Shown: one piece after another, positions 6,370 to 14,520 of the stretch
How positions within the stretch are numbered: position 1 is the first letter of the stretch
Layout of the letters: each line of letters begins with the position of its first letter
Assembly: GCA_017395935.1 (NCBI GenBank)
Contig: JAFQNL010000023.1
Coordinates: 1 to 43,261 of the forward strand
DNA: 43,261 nt
From: Oscillospiraceae bacterium
GTDB lineage: Bacteria > Bacillota > Clostridia > Oscillospirales > Oscillospiraceae
Direction of reading: 5' to 3'
Made by a program: the position numbers and the translations under genes
Notes under the pieces: model-generated
Told to the model about the DNA's origin: nothing
Seen by the model: only the letters and a program-made list of their open reading frames with translations
The model's database searches: none

Positions 6370-7017
6370 TCAAAAGATCTCTGCCAGTCGGGCCGGAGAA
6401 AGCGCCTCTGCCGGCAACGCCTCCCAGCTCTTTGTCTTCAGACAGAGGGCGGCATAATACCCCTCCTCCGGCCCCTCCAGCAGAGCGGAGGAAAAGCCTG
6501 CTCCCGGACAGACCGCCTCAAAACTCCCAAAGGGACAGAGCAGCCCCTGACCGGTACACTTGGCATAGGCTTCCTTGAGCGTCCAGAGCTGGAAGAGACG
6601 GCGGTTGTAGTCCTCAGGGGAGAGGTCGGCCAGCTCGCGCCGCTCAGCAGCGGTGAAACGCCGGGCCAGCCCCGGCCGGACCGGCCGGACCTGCTGGAGA
6701 TCCGCCCCTACCGGCACCGGCGCAAAGGCGCAGAGGGCCCAGTGACCGGAATGGGAGAGACTGAAGTGAAACTCCGGATGACCGGGGAGAAAGGGCTTGC
6801 CCAGCGGGTCCTCCTCCCGAAGGGCGGGAAGGGGAAGATCGGGGCGGTGCCGGCTTACGGCGTACTGGAAGAGCAGCTCGGCGCCCAGAGAGGGGAGATG
6901 GTCCTGGGGGGCCCGGGCAAGGATCCGTGCCTGCCGCCCCTCCGGAACCTGGAGCAGCCAGTCCGCCTCCCGGCCTGCCAGCTGCCGGCAGTCCAGCGTG
7001 TAGATCGCCGCCTTCAT
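6370..7017 (-). CDS. Sfp-type 4'-phosphopantetheinyl transferase
   Basis: A 215-residue transferase that moves the phosphopantetheine arm of coenzyme A onto a carrier-protein serine. Motifs: GKPFLPGHPEFHFSLSHSG (the usual 'KP...F..SHS' block), VPVGADLQQV for the GxDxE metal site, and LFQLWTLKEAYAKCTGQGL for the WxxKEAxxK motif. The metal-site Glu is Gln here, a change whose effect is uncertain since some relatives vary at this position. The ATG overlaps the malQ stop (ATGA), so it is translationally coupled to malQ; the longer upstream reading frame is inside malQ and is not used. No NRPS or PKS is nearby. It may serve fatty-acid ACP or a distant pathway. Confidence 0.85.
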   Translation of the reverse strand: MKAAIYTLDCRQLAGREADWLLQVPEGRQARILARAPQDHLPSLGAELLFQYAVSRHRPDLPLPALREEDPLGKPFLPGHPEFHFSLSHSGHWALCAFAPVPVGADLQQVRPVRPGLARRFTAAERRELADLSPEDYNRRLFQLWTLKEAYAKCTGQGLLCPFGSFEAVCPGAGFSSALLEGPEEGYYAALCLKTKSWEALPAEALSPARLAEIF

Positions 7018-8507
7018 CGGGGCAGCCGGCCGTAAAGACCGGTCAGATGGCGGAGCAGTCCGGCCACCTCGCTGTTGAGCGCTTCCCCACGGACCCGCCA
7101 GCTCCAGTTGGCCGGCCCTACCGTGCCCGGAAAGTTCATTCGGCTGTCCCCGCCCAGACACAGAGCGTCCTGCAGGGGCGCCATGGCCAGCTGACAGGGA
7201 GAGTGCCATGCTCCGGCAATGGCTGCCCAGCCCACCGCGTCCTGAGGGGAGATCCGGAGGTAGTCAGCGGCGTAGTGGCGCTGCCGACTGTCGGCCATGT
7301 CGTAATACCACTGGCAGAAAGTGGGAGTGTCATGGGTGCTGGTGTAAATGACCTTCGAGGGATCTGCCCGGTGGGGGAGAAAGTCGGATCCGCCCTCCGT
7401 GTCCCAGAAGGCGTCGGCCAGAACAGCCATACCGGGCAGCCCTGCCTGCTGAATGAACCGGAGGGCGGCCGGGCTGAGATCGCCCAGATCCTCGACAAGA
7501 TAGCGGCCCTGAGGGACGTTCTTTTGCAGCGCCTGAATCAGCTTCATCCCCGGCCCCTTCTTCCACTTGCCCATCAGAGGGCTTTCGGCCTGAGCGGGAA
7601 TCTCCCAATAGTCGGCAAGGGCCCGGAAATGATCCAGCCGGACCACGTCATAGAGCTCCATGGCTCCCTGAACCCGGCGGCACCACCAGGCAAATCCTGT
7701 CTTTTCGTGCTCCGGCCAGTTGTAGAGGGGATTGGCCCAGCGCTGGCCCTGATCGGAATACTGATCTCCGGGCAGGCCGCCCACATAGCGGGGCTTTCGG
7801 CCGGCCGAGAGTCGGAACAGCTGAGGATAGACCCAGACGTCTACCGAGTCGGGAGAGACGTAGATGGGGATATCCCCGATGAGAGATACACCCCGCTCCC
7901 GGGCATAGTCCCGAAGCTGAGACCACTGGGAGAAGAAGAGGTACTGAACAAACTTGTGATAGGCGATCTCATCGCTGAGCAGCTGGCTGTAGCGCTCCAG
8001 AGCGGCCTTCTCCCGGCGAATCAGCTTTTGATCCGGCCACTCCTGAAGGGGGAGGCCAAAGTGGTCCCGGAGGGCGGCAAAGAGGGCGTAGTCCTCCAGC
8101 CAGTCATGAGCGGAGGCAAAGTTCTGGACCTGAGCCAGCAGAGAGCGGTCGGCCCGCTGCCATGCCTTGTGCAGCAGCTCAGAGCGGACTACATGGAGAA
8201 AGGGAAAGTCTACCCGGTCGGGAGAGCCGGAAAATCGGGCGTACTCCAGATCCTCCCAGCTCAGCAGCTTCATGGCGGCCAGAGCGTCCAGATCCAGAAA
8301 GAGAGGGTTGCCTGCCTGACTGGAGATGGGCAGATAGGGACAGTCGCTGCCGCCGACTGCCGTCATAGGCAGTACCTGCCACCAGCTTTGACCGGCGCGC
8401 TGGAGAAAGCGAATAAAATGGCGGGCTTCCTGACCCATGGAGCCGATACCGTAGGGACCGGGGAGGGAGGACAGATGGAGCAGGATACCGCTGGAACGGG
8501 GAAACAT
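7014..8507 (-). CDS. malQ: 4-alpha-glucanotransferase (amylomaltase)
   Basis: A 497-residue GH77 enzyme that transfers glucan segments between malto-oligosaccharides. It starts MFPRSSGILLHLSSLPG, the classical N-terminus. The catalytic set is intact: nucleophile Asp in VVRLDHFRALADYWEIP, acid/base Glu in YLVEDLGD, and the third Asp in STHDTPT. IGDIPIYV and WANPLYNW are also family marks. The start at 8507 fits AGGAGG; an in-frame upstream extension to 8552 has no support. It belongs functionally with the glycogen genes at 28-37 kb but has its own promoter and is coupled to the transferase downstream. Confidence 0.96.
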   Translation of the reverse strand: MFPRSSGILLHLSSLPGPYGIGSMGQEARHFIRFLQRAGQSWWQVLPMTAVGGSDCPYLPISSQAGNPLFLDLDALAAMKLLSWEDLEYARFSGSPDRVDFPFLHVVRSELLHKAWQRADRSLLAQVQNFASAHDWLEDYALFAALRDHFGLPLQEWPDQKLIRREKAALERYSQLLSDEIAYHKFVQYLFFSQWSQLRDYARERGVSLIGDIPIYVSPDSVDVWVYPQLFRLSAGRKPRYVGGLPGDQYSDQGQRWANPLYNWPEHEKTGFAWWCRRVQGAMELYDVVRLDHFRALADYWEIPAQAESPLMGKWKKGPGMKLIQALQKNVPQGRYLVEDLGDLSPAALRFIQQAGLPGMAVLADAFWDTEGGSDFLPHRADPSKVIYTSTHDTPTFCQWYYDMADSRQRHYAADYLRISPQDAVGWAAIAGAWHSPCQLAMAPLQDALCLGGDSRMNFPGTVGPANWSWRVRGEALNSEVAGLLRHLTGLYGRLPR

Positions 8508-8554
8508 GAGGGCTCCTCCTTTCAGAGAGGAAGGTGGGAAGGATACTTTCAACC

Positions 8555-8584
8555 ATTATAGAGGATAAAAAGCGACCCTGTCAA
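8555..8584 (-). promoter_or_regulatory. Promoter of malQ
   Basis: Minus strand: perfect -35 TTGACA (8579-8584), 18-base spacer, perfect -10 TATAAT (8555-8560), about 50 bases upstream of the malQ start. Confidence 0.85.
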
Positions 8585-8636
8585 ACCGGGGCTGTCGAGA
8601 TATGGAAAAATAGTTTCCGAAGGCGGGGGAAAACCC

Positions 8637-8664
8637 TTGCAATTGTCGGACAGCTTGCTATAAT
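8637..8664 (+). promoter_or_regulatory. Promoter of the aro operon
   Basis: -35 TTGCAA (8637-8642), 16-base spacer, perfect -10 TATAAT (8659-8664). Transcription from about 8671 gives a roughly 245-base leader before aroF, long enough for the attenuator described below. Confidence 0.7.
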
Positions 8665-8696
8665 GAAAGGCAGAACTGACAACGCCGAGGTGCCCT

Positions 8697-8801
8697 ATGA
8701 ATAAAGCCGCCCTCAAAACCGCATCCTTTGCCTATTTTGGCTGTGGCCGATTTACCGGTTACGGCTTTTTTGGCATGGAGAATATGAGCGGGGCGCAATG
8801 A
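8697..8801 (+). CDS. Phe/Tyr-rich leader peptide of the aro operon
   Basis: A 34-residue open frame with its own GAGG ribosome site six bases upstream. It begins MNKAALKTA, and then from residue 10 reads SFAYFGCGRFTGYGFFG. Seven of the residues 11-25 are aromatic (five Phe, two Tyr), with no Trp. It stops with TGA at 8799-8801. Such a peptide makes ribosomes stall when charged Phe- or Tyr-tRNA is scarce, as in classical pheA-type attenuation. Its stop codon lies within CAATGAG (8796-8802), which is complementary to the 5' arm of the downstream terminator. The protein product itself probably has no function. Confidence 0.8.
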   Translation: MNKAALKTASFAYFGCGRFTGYGFFGMENMSGAQ

Positions 8802-8863
8802 GCGAAGTCTCCCGGTTCTGTTTCCGGGGGAAGGGTGCAGGCAGAACATACTTGTACAGTGAA

Positions 8864-8899
8864 AGGACTCATTGAGCGATCAATGGGTCCTCTTTTTTT
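8864..8899 (+). terminator. Attenuator terminator in the aro operon leader
   Basis: Stem AGGACTCATTGA (8864-8875) / TCAATGGGTCCT (8880-8891), tetraloop GCGA, then C and seven T. It lies 17 bases before the aroF start, with the aroF ribosome site AAAGGAG beyond it. Because it precedes the first structural gene, it must be overcome for expression. The CTCATTG part of its 5' arm can instead pair with CAATGAG (8796-8802) at the leader-peptide stop, an antiterminator. A separate hairpin CCCGG(8811-8815)/CCGGG(8824-8828) sits between the two partners. Confidence 0.85.
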
Positions 8900-8915
8900 G
8901 AAAGGAGCGAGAATT

Positions 8916-9935
8916 ATGGTCGTCATTATGAAACCCAGAGCCAGTCAGAACGACGTGCGCAAACTGGCGGCATATTTTGAGGCAAGAAACCTGAAGGTGG
9001 GCATTACTGTCGGTATGGGCTGCACCATTCTCGGTCTGGTGGGCGACACCACCGCTCTGGATATCGGCAAAATCCAGCAGTTTGATACCGTAGAGCGGGT
9101 CACCCGGATCAGCGAGCCCTATAAGAAGGCCAACCGGAAGTTCCATCCTGAGGACACCGTGGTGGACGTCTCCGGCGTCAAGGTGGGCCACGGCAACTTC
9201 ACCGTCATGGCCGGTCCCTGCTCGGTGGAGAGTGAGGAGCAGATTGTCTCGGTGGCCCGGTCGGTCCAGGCCGCCGGCGCCGGAATCCTCCGGGGCGGCG
9301 CGTTCAAGCCCCGTACCTCCCCCTACTCCTTTCAGGGCATGGGGATCCCCGGCCTGAACCTGATGCTGGAGGCCAAGGCGGAGACCGGTCTGCCCATCGT
9401 GACCGAGCTGGTCAGCCCCCATTACTGCGAGATCTTCAACGAAAAGGTGGATCTGGTCCAGATCGGCGCCCGGAATATGCAGAACTTCGAGCTGCTGAAA
9501 GAGGTGGGCAAGATGTCCAAGCCGGTCCTGCTCAAGCGGGGCCTCTGCGCCACCTATGAGGAGTGGATCATGTCGGCCGAGTACATTATGAGTCAGGGCA
9601 ACGAGAACGTAATTCTCTGCGAGCGGGGCATCCGCACCACCGAGACCTATACCCGAAATACGCTGGACGTCTCGGCCATTCCCTGTATCAAGCGCATGAG
9701 CCATCTGCCCATCGTGGTAGATCCCAGCCACTCCGGCGGCTACCGCTATCTGGTAGAGCCGCTGGCGCTGGCCGCCATTGCCGCCGGCGCGGACGGCCTG
9801 ATTATCGAGGTCCATAACGACCCCGACCACGCCAAATGCGACGGTCAGCAGTCTCTGACGCCCGGGCAGTTTGACACCCTCATGGGCAAGATGGGCAAGT
9901 TCGTGGAGCTCATGGGCAAGACCATCGTCCGCTGA
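8916..9935 (+). CDS. aroF: 3-deoxy-D-arabino-heptulosonate 7-phosphate synthase (type I)
   Basis: A 339-residue DAHP synthase, the first step of the shikimate pathway (PEP plus erythrose 4-phosphate). Residues 1-70 (MVVIMKPRASQNDVRKLAAY...) form the ferredoxin-like regulatory domain found in the Thermotoga/Bacillus subfamily, where it binds Tyr or Phe for feedback inhibition. The catalytic barrel has the metal and substrate motifs AGPCSVESEEQ, RGGAFKPRTSPYSFQG, IGARNMQNFELL and VVDPSHSGG. The start at 8916 follows AAAGGAG at good spacing; upstream in-frame codons overlap the attenuator terminator. It is the first gene of the aro operon, so enzyme-level and attenuation-level control may both act. 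Confidence 0.95.
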   Translation: MVVIMKPRASQNDVRKLAAYFEARNLKVGITVGMGCTILGLVGDTTALDIGKIQQFDTVERVTRISEPYKKANRKFHPEDTVVDVSGVKVGHGNFTVMAGPCSVESEEQIVSVARSVQAAGAGILRGGAFKPRTSPYSFQGMGIPGLNLMLEAKAETGLPIVTELVSPHYCEIFNEKVDLVQIGARNMQNFELLKEVGKMSKPVLLKRGLCATYEEWIMSAEYIMSQGNENVILCERGIRTTETYTRNTLDVSAIPCIKRMSHLPIVVDPSHSGGYRYLVEPLALAAIAAGADGLIIEVHNDPDHAKCDGQQSLTPGQFDTLMGKMGKFVELMGKTIVR

Positions 9936-9983
9936 GCGCGCCGGACAGAAGAGACCTTAGCCTTGAGAAAAGAAGGTGGAGCT

Positions 9984-11045
9984 ATGAAAACGATCACCGT
10001 CCCCCTGCCGGGCCGGGAATATGAGATTCTGATCCGCTGGGGTCTGCTGAAGGAGGCGGGGAGCTGCTGCCGCCGGGTGCTGCCCAAGTGCCGCAGAGCC
10101 CTGCTGGTCTCTGACAGCAATGTGGCCCCTCTCTATGGACCGGAAGCCGAGAAGAGTCTGCAGGAGGCCGGCTTTGAGACCCGGCTCCATGTGATCCCTG
10201 CCGGAGAGCGGAGCAAGAACGCGGAGGAACTGCTCTGCATTTGGAACGAGGCCATGGACTTTGGCCTCACCCGTACCGATGCCGTAATCGCTCTGGGCGG
10301 CGGCGTGGTGGGAGACCTGGCCGGCTTTGCCGCCGCCACCATCCTTCGGGGTATCCCCTTCGTCCAGATTCCCACCACTCTGCTGGCGCAGGTGGACTCC
10401 TCTGTAGGAGGAAAGGTGGCCATCGACCTGAGCGCAGGAAAGAATCTGGTAGGCGCCTTCTGGCAGCCCCGGCTGGTGCTCATGGATCCGGCCGTTCTGA
10501 CCACCCTCCCCGACGAGACCTTCTCCGACGGAATGGCTGAGGTAATCAAATACGGCTGTATCCGGGACCGGAACTTCTTCCGCCGTCTGGAAGGGGCGGG
10601 AGACCGGAACGGGATTATGGAAGAGATCGAAGAAGTGCTGGCCCACTGCTGTCGAATCAAGGCAGAGGTGGTGCTGGAAGACGAGCTGGATACCGGCCTT
10701 CGTATGATCCTCAATTTCGGCCATACGCTGGGACACGCCTATGAAAAGGCCTATCACTACGAGACCTATACCCACGGTCAGGCGGTAGCTGCCGGAATGG
10801 TGCTGGCCGCCCGCCTGGGTCAGCGGCTGGGACTGACAGAGCAGGGAACGGAGGAGGCTATTTCCGCCCTCTGTGCCCGGTTTGGCCTGCCTACCGCCAT
10901 TGAATGCAGTATCGAAGACTATACCGCCGCCATCGGTCTGGATAAAAAAGGCAGTGGCAGCGAGATTACCGTTATCTTCCTGAAAACGCTGGGAGAGACC
11001 CTGCCTACAAAAATGCCCAAGAGGGAGCTGCTGGAGCTGTTATGA
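9984..11045 (+). CDS. aroB: 3-dehydroquinate synthase
   Basis: A 353-residue NAD- and metal-dependent enzyme converting DAHP to 3-dehydroquinate. Family blocks: ALGGGVVGDLAGFAAATILRG (NAD binding), PTTLLAQVDSSVGGKVAIDL, KNLVGAFWQP, FSDGMAEVIKYG and the metal-binding ILNFGHTLGHAYE. The ATG at 9984 has GGTGGAG in front; a TTG at 9963 is in frame but poorly placed. The stop overlaps the aroA start (ATGA), coupling translation. Confidence 0.96.
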   Translation: MKTITVPLPGREYEILIRWGLLKEAGSCCRRVLPKCRRALLVSDSNVAPLYGPEAEKSLQEAGFETRLHVIPAGERSKNAEELLCIWNEAMDFGLTRTDAVIALGGGVVGDLAGFAAATILRGIPFVQIPTTLLAQVDSSVGGKVAIDLSAGKNLVGAFWQPRLVLMDPAVLTTLPDETFSDGMAEVIKYGCIRDRNFFRRLEGAGDRNGIMEEIEEVLAHCCRIKAEVVLEDELDTGLRMILNFGHTLGHAYEKAYHYETYTHGQAVAAGMVLAARLGQRLGLTEQGTEEAISALCARFGLPTAIECSIEDYTAAIGLDKKGSGSEITVIFLKTLGETLPTKMPKRELLELL

Positions 11046-12268
11046 ACGTTATCATTACCCCAAGCAAATTGACAGGGGCGGTCACCCCGCCTGCCTCCAA
11101 GAGCCAGAGTCACCGGCTGGTCATTGCTGCCGCTCTGGCACAGGGAACCAGCCGGATTGGCAACCTCTCCCGCAGCGAGGACATTGACGCCACTCTGGAC
11201 TGTATGGCGGCGCTGGGCGCCCGCTGGGAGGCCGGGGCGATTACCGGCGTATCGGCCGGAAGAGCTGGCGAAGGGCCGCTGCCCCGGCTGGATTGCCGGG
11301 AGTCGGGCTCTACCCTCCGCTTTCTGATCCCGGTGGCTCTGGCCCTTCGGGGCGGCGGCGTCTTTACCGGAAAGGGCCGCCTGCTTCGCCGTCCCATGGA
11401 GCCCTATGAGAAGCTGTTCCGGGACCGAGGTATCTTCTATCAGGCCGGAGAGGAGCAGATTGTCGTAAAGGGCGAGCTGAAGGCAGGAAACTACACTCTG
11501 CCTGGAGACGTCTCCAGCCAGTTTATTACCGGCCTTCTCTTTGCCCTTCCGCTGCTGGATGGGGAGTCTGAGCTGACGCTGACGACTCCGCTCCAGTCGG
11601 CAGGCTATGTGGATATGACGCTGGAGGCCCTTGACCAGTTCGGCGTCCGGGTGGAGAAGCTGGCCAACGGCTGGCGGATTCAGGGTCCCCAGCGGCCGCA
11701 GGCCGGAGAGCGCCGGGCAGAGGGGGACTGGTCTCAGGCCGCCTTCTACTACGCCGCCCGGGGCCTTGGAAACCCGGTAGAGATCTGGGGCATGAACCCG
11801 GACTCGGCTCAGGGTGACCGAATCATCCGGGCCTATGCCGGCCAGCTCAATGGAACGGGGACGGTGACGCTGGACGTAAGCCAGTGTCCCGATCTGGCCC
11901 CCGCCCTTGCCGTCCACGCCGCCCTCCGGGCCGGAGAGACCACCCATATCGTCGGTGGGGCCCGGCTGAGAATGAAGGAGAGCGACCGGATCGAGGCGAT
12001 TACTTCCGAGCTGAACAAGCTGGGAGCCCAAGTGACCCAGACCGCCGACTCCATGACCATTCGGGGCGTATCCGCCCTCAACGGCGGCGAGACCGACAGC
12101 CATAATGACCATCGGATCGCCATGATGCTGGCCATTGCCGCCACCCGGTCCCGGGGACCGGTACTGATCCGGGACGCGGGCAGCGTGGCCAAGAGCTATC
12201 CCCATTTCTGGGAGGACTATCAGATGCTGGGCGGCCGGATCGCCGTCAGTGACAGCCAGAGGAGGTAA
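11042..12268 (+). CDS. aroA: 3-phosphoshikimate 1-carboxyvinyltransferase (EPSP synthase)
   Basis: A 408-residue enzyme adding enolpyruvyl from PEP to shikimate 3-phosphate. N-terminal substrate loop PPASKSQSHRLVIAAAL, then the RESGSTLRFLIPVAL motif, PGDVSSQFITGLLFALP, and the C-terminal LRMKESDRIEAITSELNKLG and SHNDHRIAMMLAI. A conserved region that usually reads 'LxxRPM' is present as LLRRPMEPY. The protein is slightly shorter than average. It sits between aroB (ATGA overlap) and aroC (5-base gap). Confidence 0.96.
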   Translation: MNVIITPSKLTGAVTPPASKSQSHRLVIAAALAQGTSRIGNLSRSEDIDATLDCMAALGARWEAGAITGVSAGRAGEGPLPRLDCRESGSTLRFLIPVALALRGGGVFTGKGRLLRRPMEPYEKLFRDRGIFYQAGEEQIVVKGELKAGNYTLPGDVSSQFITGLLFALPLLDGESELTLTTPLQSAGYVDMTLEALDQFGVRVEKLANGWRIQGPQRPQAGERRAEGDWSQAAFYYAARGLGNPVEIWGMNPDSAQGDRIIRAYAGQLNGTGTVTLDVSQCPDLAPALAVHAALRAGETTHIVGGARLRMKESDRIEAITSELNKLGAQVTQTADSMTIRGVSALNGGETDSHNDHRIAMMLAIAATRSRGPVLIRDAGSVAKSYPHFWEDYQMLGGRIAVSDSQRR

Positions 12269-12273
12269 GAGAG

Positions 12274-13329
12274 ATGAAACACGCGATTTTCGGCGAGTCC
12301 CACGGCCCTGCCATTGGCGTCGTACTGGAAGGAGTTCCCGCCGGCGTAGAGCTGGATCTGGAGGAGATCGCTTTTGAAATGGCCCGCCGGGCGCCGGGAA
12401 AGGACCCCTTCTCCACTCCCCGGAAGGAGGCCGATCAGCCTGAGATTCTCTCCGGCTTCTTTCAGGGCCACACCACCGGCACTCCCCTCTGTGCCCTGAT
12501 CCGAAATACAGATACACGGAGCCGGGACTATGAAAAGACCAAGGATCTGGCCCGGCCCGGCCACGGCGATTGGCCCGGCTTTATGCGCTATCAGGGCTAC
12601 AACGACTACCGGGGCGGCGGCCACTTCTCCGGCCGACTGACGGCTCCGCTGGTCTTTGCCGGCGCTGTTGCCAAGCAGGTGCTGGCCGGAGAGGGCATTG
12701 TTATTCTGGCCCATATCAAGTCCATCGCCGATGTGGAGGATATTCCCTTCTCCCAGTGCCTGCTCAGCAGCGAGCTGGGCTGGGAGCTGCGGGAGAAGTC
12801 CTTCCCCGTGCTGGAGGACCAGCGTGGGGAGCAGATGCGTCAGGCCATTGTCCGGGCAAAGGAGGAGGGCGACAGCGTGGGCGGCGTAATCGAGTGCGCC
12901 GTGCTGGGCCTCCCGGCAGGCATGGGCGCCCCCGACTACGGAGAGAACGTAGAGGGTATCGTCTCTCAGCAGATGTTCGCCATCCCCGGCGTCAAGGCCA
13001 TTGGCTTTGGCGACAGCTTTGGCATTGCCCGGCTCCGGGGCAGCGAGGCCAACGATCCGCTCTACGTCCGGGGCGGCATGGTGGTCTCTCCCACCAACCA
13101 CTCCGGCGGCGTCAACGGCGGTATTACCAACGGCCTGCCTCTGGTCTTTGAGGTGGCCCTTCGCCCCACCGCCAGTATTTCCAAACAGCAGGATACCATT
13201 GACATGGATCTCTGGCAGGACAGTAAGCTGACCATTCAGGGTCGGCATGACCCCTGTATTGTCCATCGGGCCGTCCCGGTTGTCGAGGCCGCCGCCGCGC
13301 TGGCCGTCTGTCAGCTCATGGGTATCTGA
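12274..13329 (+). CDS. aroC: Chorismate synthase
   Basis: A 351-residue FMN enzyme producing chorismate from EPSP. Motifs: FGESHGPAIG, RRAPGKDPFSTPRKEADQ, RPGHGDWPGFMRYQGYND, YRGGGHFSGRLTAPLVFAGA, and near the end GGVNGGITNG and RHDPCIVHRAVPVVEA. All FMN and substrate His/Arg landmarks are visible. The N-terminus is unusually short: MKHAIFGESHG lacks the usual 8-10 residue beta-strand before the GESHG motif. AGGAGG directly precedes this ATG, and I see no better upstream start. Confidence 0.95.
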   Translation: MKHAIFGESHGPAIGVVLEGVPAGVELDLEEIAFEMARRAPGKDPFSTPRKEADQPEILSGFFQGHTTGTPLCALIRNTDTRSRDYEKTKDLARPGHGDWPGFMRYQGYNDYRGGGHFSGRLTAPLVFAGAVAKQVLAGEGIVILAHIKSIADVEDIPFSQCLLSSELGWELREKSFPVLEDQRGEQMRQAIVRAKEEGDSVGGVIECAVLGLPAGMGAPDYGENVEGIVSQQMFAIPGVKAIGFGDSFGIARLRGSEANDPLYVRGGMVVSPTNHSGGVNGGITNGLPLVFEVALRPTASISKQQDTIDMDLWQDSKLTIQGRHDPCIVHRAVPVVEAAAALAVCQLMGI

Positions 13330-13342
13330 GAAGGAGGGCATC

Positions 13343-14509
13343 ATGAAGGATCTGAAAGAACTCCGACAGGAGATCGACCATATCGACCGCCAGCTGGTAG
13401 ATCTCTTCCTCCGACGCATGGAGGTCTCCCGGAATGTGGCCGCCTATAAGATTGCCAACCAGATTCCCGTTCTGGATCCGGAACGGGAGCGTCAGGTGCT
13501 GGAGGCCAAGGCGGCTATGGTAGACACCCCCGAGATGAAGGCCGACGTGAACAAGCTCTTTGAGACTATTATGTCCATGTCCCGAGCCCACCAGCGCTCG
13601 ATTATGCAGGAGCGGGAGCCCGATCCCCCCGGTTTCTTCCGCCAGTACCGGACTATCTATCCTCCCATTGAGAATCCCCGCGTGGTCTATCAGGGAATGC
13701 CCGGAGCCTACAGCGAGGAGGCCGCCGTCAACTTCTTTGGCCCTCAGGTCAACAGTCAGGGCCAGAACTGGTTTGAGGACTCCTTCCGGGCGCTGGCTGA
13801 AGGGGCGGCAGACTACGCTGTTCTTCCCATTGAAAACTCTACCACCGGCTCCATCCGGCAGGTCTGCGACCTGCTCACCGAGTACCAGTTCTATATGGTG
13901 GGCGAGACCACTGTTAAGGTGGAGCACTGCCTGATGGCCCTCCCCGGTACCCGGCTGGAGGAGATCACCCACGTCTATTCCCATGAGCAGGGCCTGTTCC
14001 AGTCCGACCGCTTTCTGGACAGCCATCCCGACTGGGTTCGGATTCCCCTTCTGGATACAGCCGGCAGCGCCAAGTTTGTAGCCGAGTCCGGAGACCGGAC
14101 CAAGGCGGCCATCTGCAGCCGCCGGGCGGCCAAGGTCTACGGTCTGGAAATCCTTGTAGAGGGCACCAACCACAATGGGGAGAACTATACCCGCTTTGCC
14201 GTCATCTCCCGTCGGCCTGAACTGCGGCCGGGCAGCGATAAAATCACCGCCATTTTCAACCTGCCCCACCAGAGCGGCTCTCTCCATGAGATCCTGACCA
14301 TTTTCGCGGTCAATGGCCTGAACCTGGTCAAGCTGGAGTCCCGGCCCATGCCCGGTCGGAAGTGGGAGTATATGTTCTTTGTGGAGTTTACCGGCAATCT
14401 CCATGCCCCGGGCATGGACGCCATCCTCCGGGAGTTGGACCAGTCTACCGACCAGTTCCGGGTACTGGGTAACTACAAAGCCAATCTGGCTCAGCATGAC
14501 GCGGTATAA
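13343..14509 (+). CDS. pheA: Bifunctional chorismate mutase / prephenate dehydratase
   Basis: A 388-residue fusion. Residues 1-85 are an AroQ-type chorismate mutase (LRQEIDHIDRQLVDLFLRRM, later the conserved KxxxxxPVLDPERE). From about 110 to 290 there is prephenate dehydratase (VVYQGMPGAYSEEAA, LPIENSTTGSI, and the catalytic TRF motif in NGENYTRFAVISRR). An ACT domain follows (SGSLHEILTIFAVNGLNLVK and ESRPMPGRKWEYMFFVEF), whose GALH- and ESRP-like motifs bind Phe for feedback inhibition. It makes phenylpyruvate from chorismate, which explains Phe codons in the operon leader. The start at 13343 follows AAGGAGG. Confidence 0.96.
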   Translation: MKDLKELRQEIDHIDRQLVDLFLRRMEVSRNVAAYKIANQIPVLDPERERQVLEAKAAMVDTPEMKADVNKLFETIMSMSRAHQRSIMQEREPDPPGFFRQYRTIYPPIENPRVVYQGMPGAYSEEAAVNFFGPQVNSQGQNWFEDSFRALAEGAADYAVLPIENSTTGSIRQVCDLLTEYQFYMVGETTVKVEHCLMALPGTRLEEITHVYSHEQGLFQSDRFLDSHPDWVRIPLLDTAGSAKFVAESGDRTKAAICSRRAAKVYGLEILVEGTNHNGENYTRFAVISRRPELRPGSDKITAIFNLPHQSGSLHEILTIFAVNGLNLVKLESRPMPGRKWEYMFFVEFTGNLHAPGMDAILRELDQSTDQFRVLGNYKANLAQHDAV

Positions 14510-14520
14510 GGGAGAGGGAT

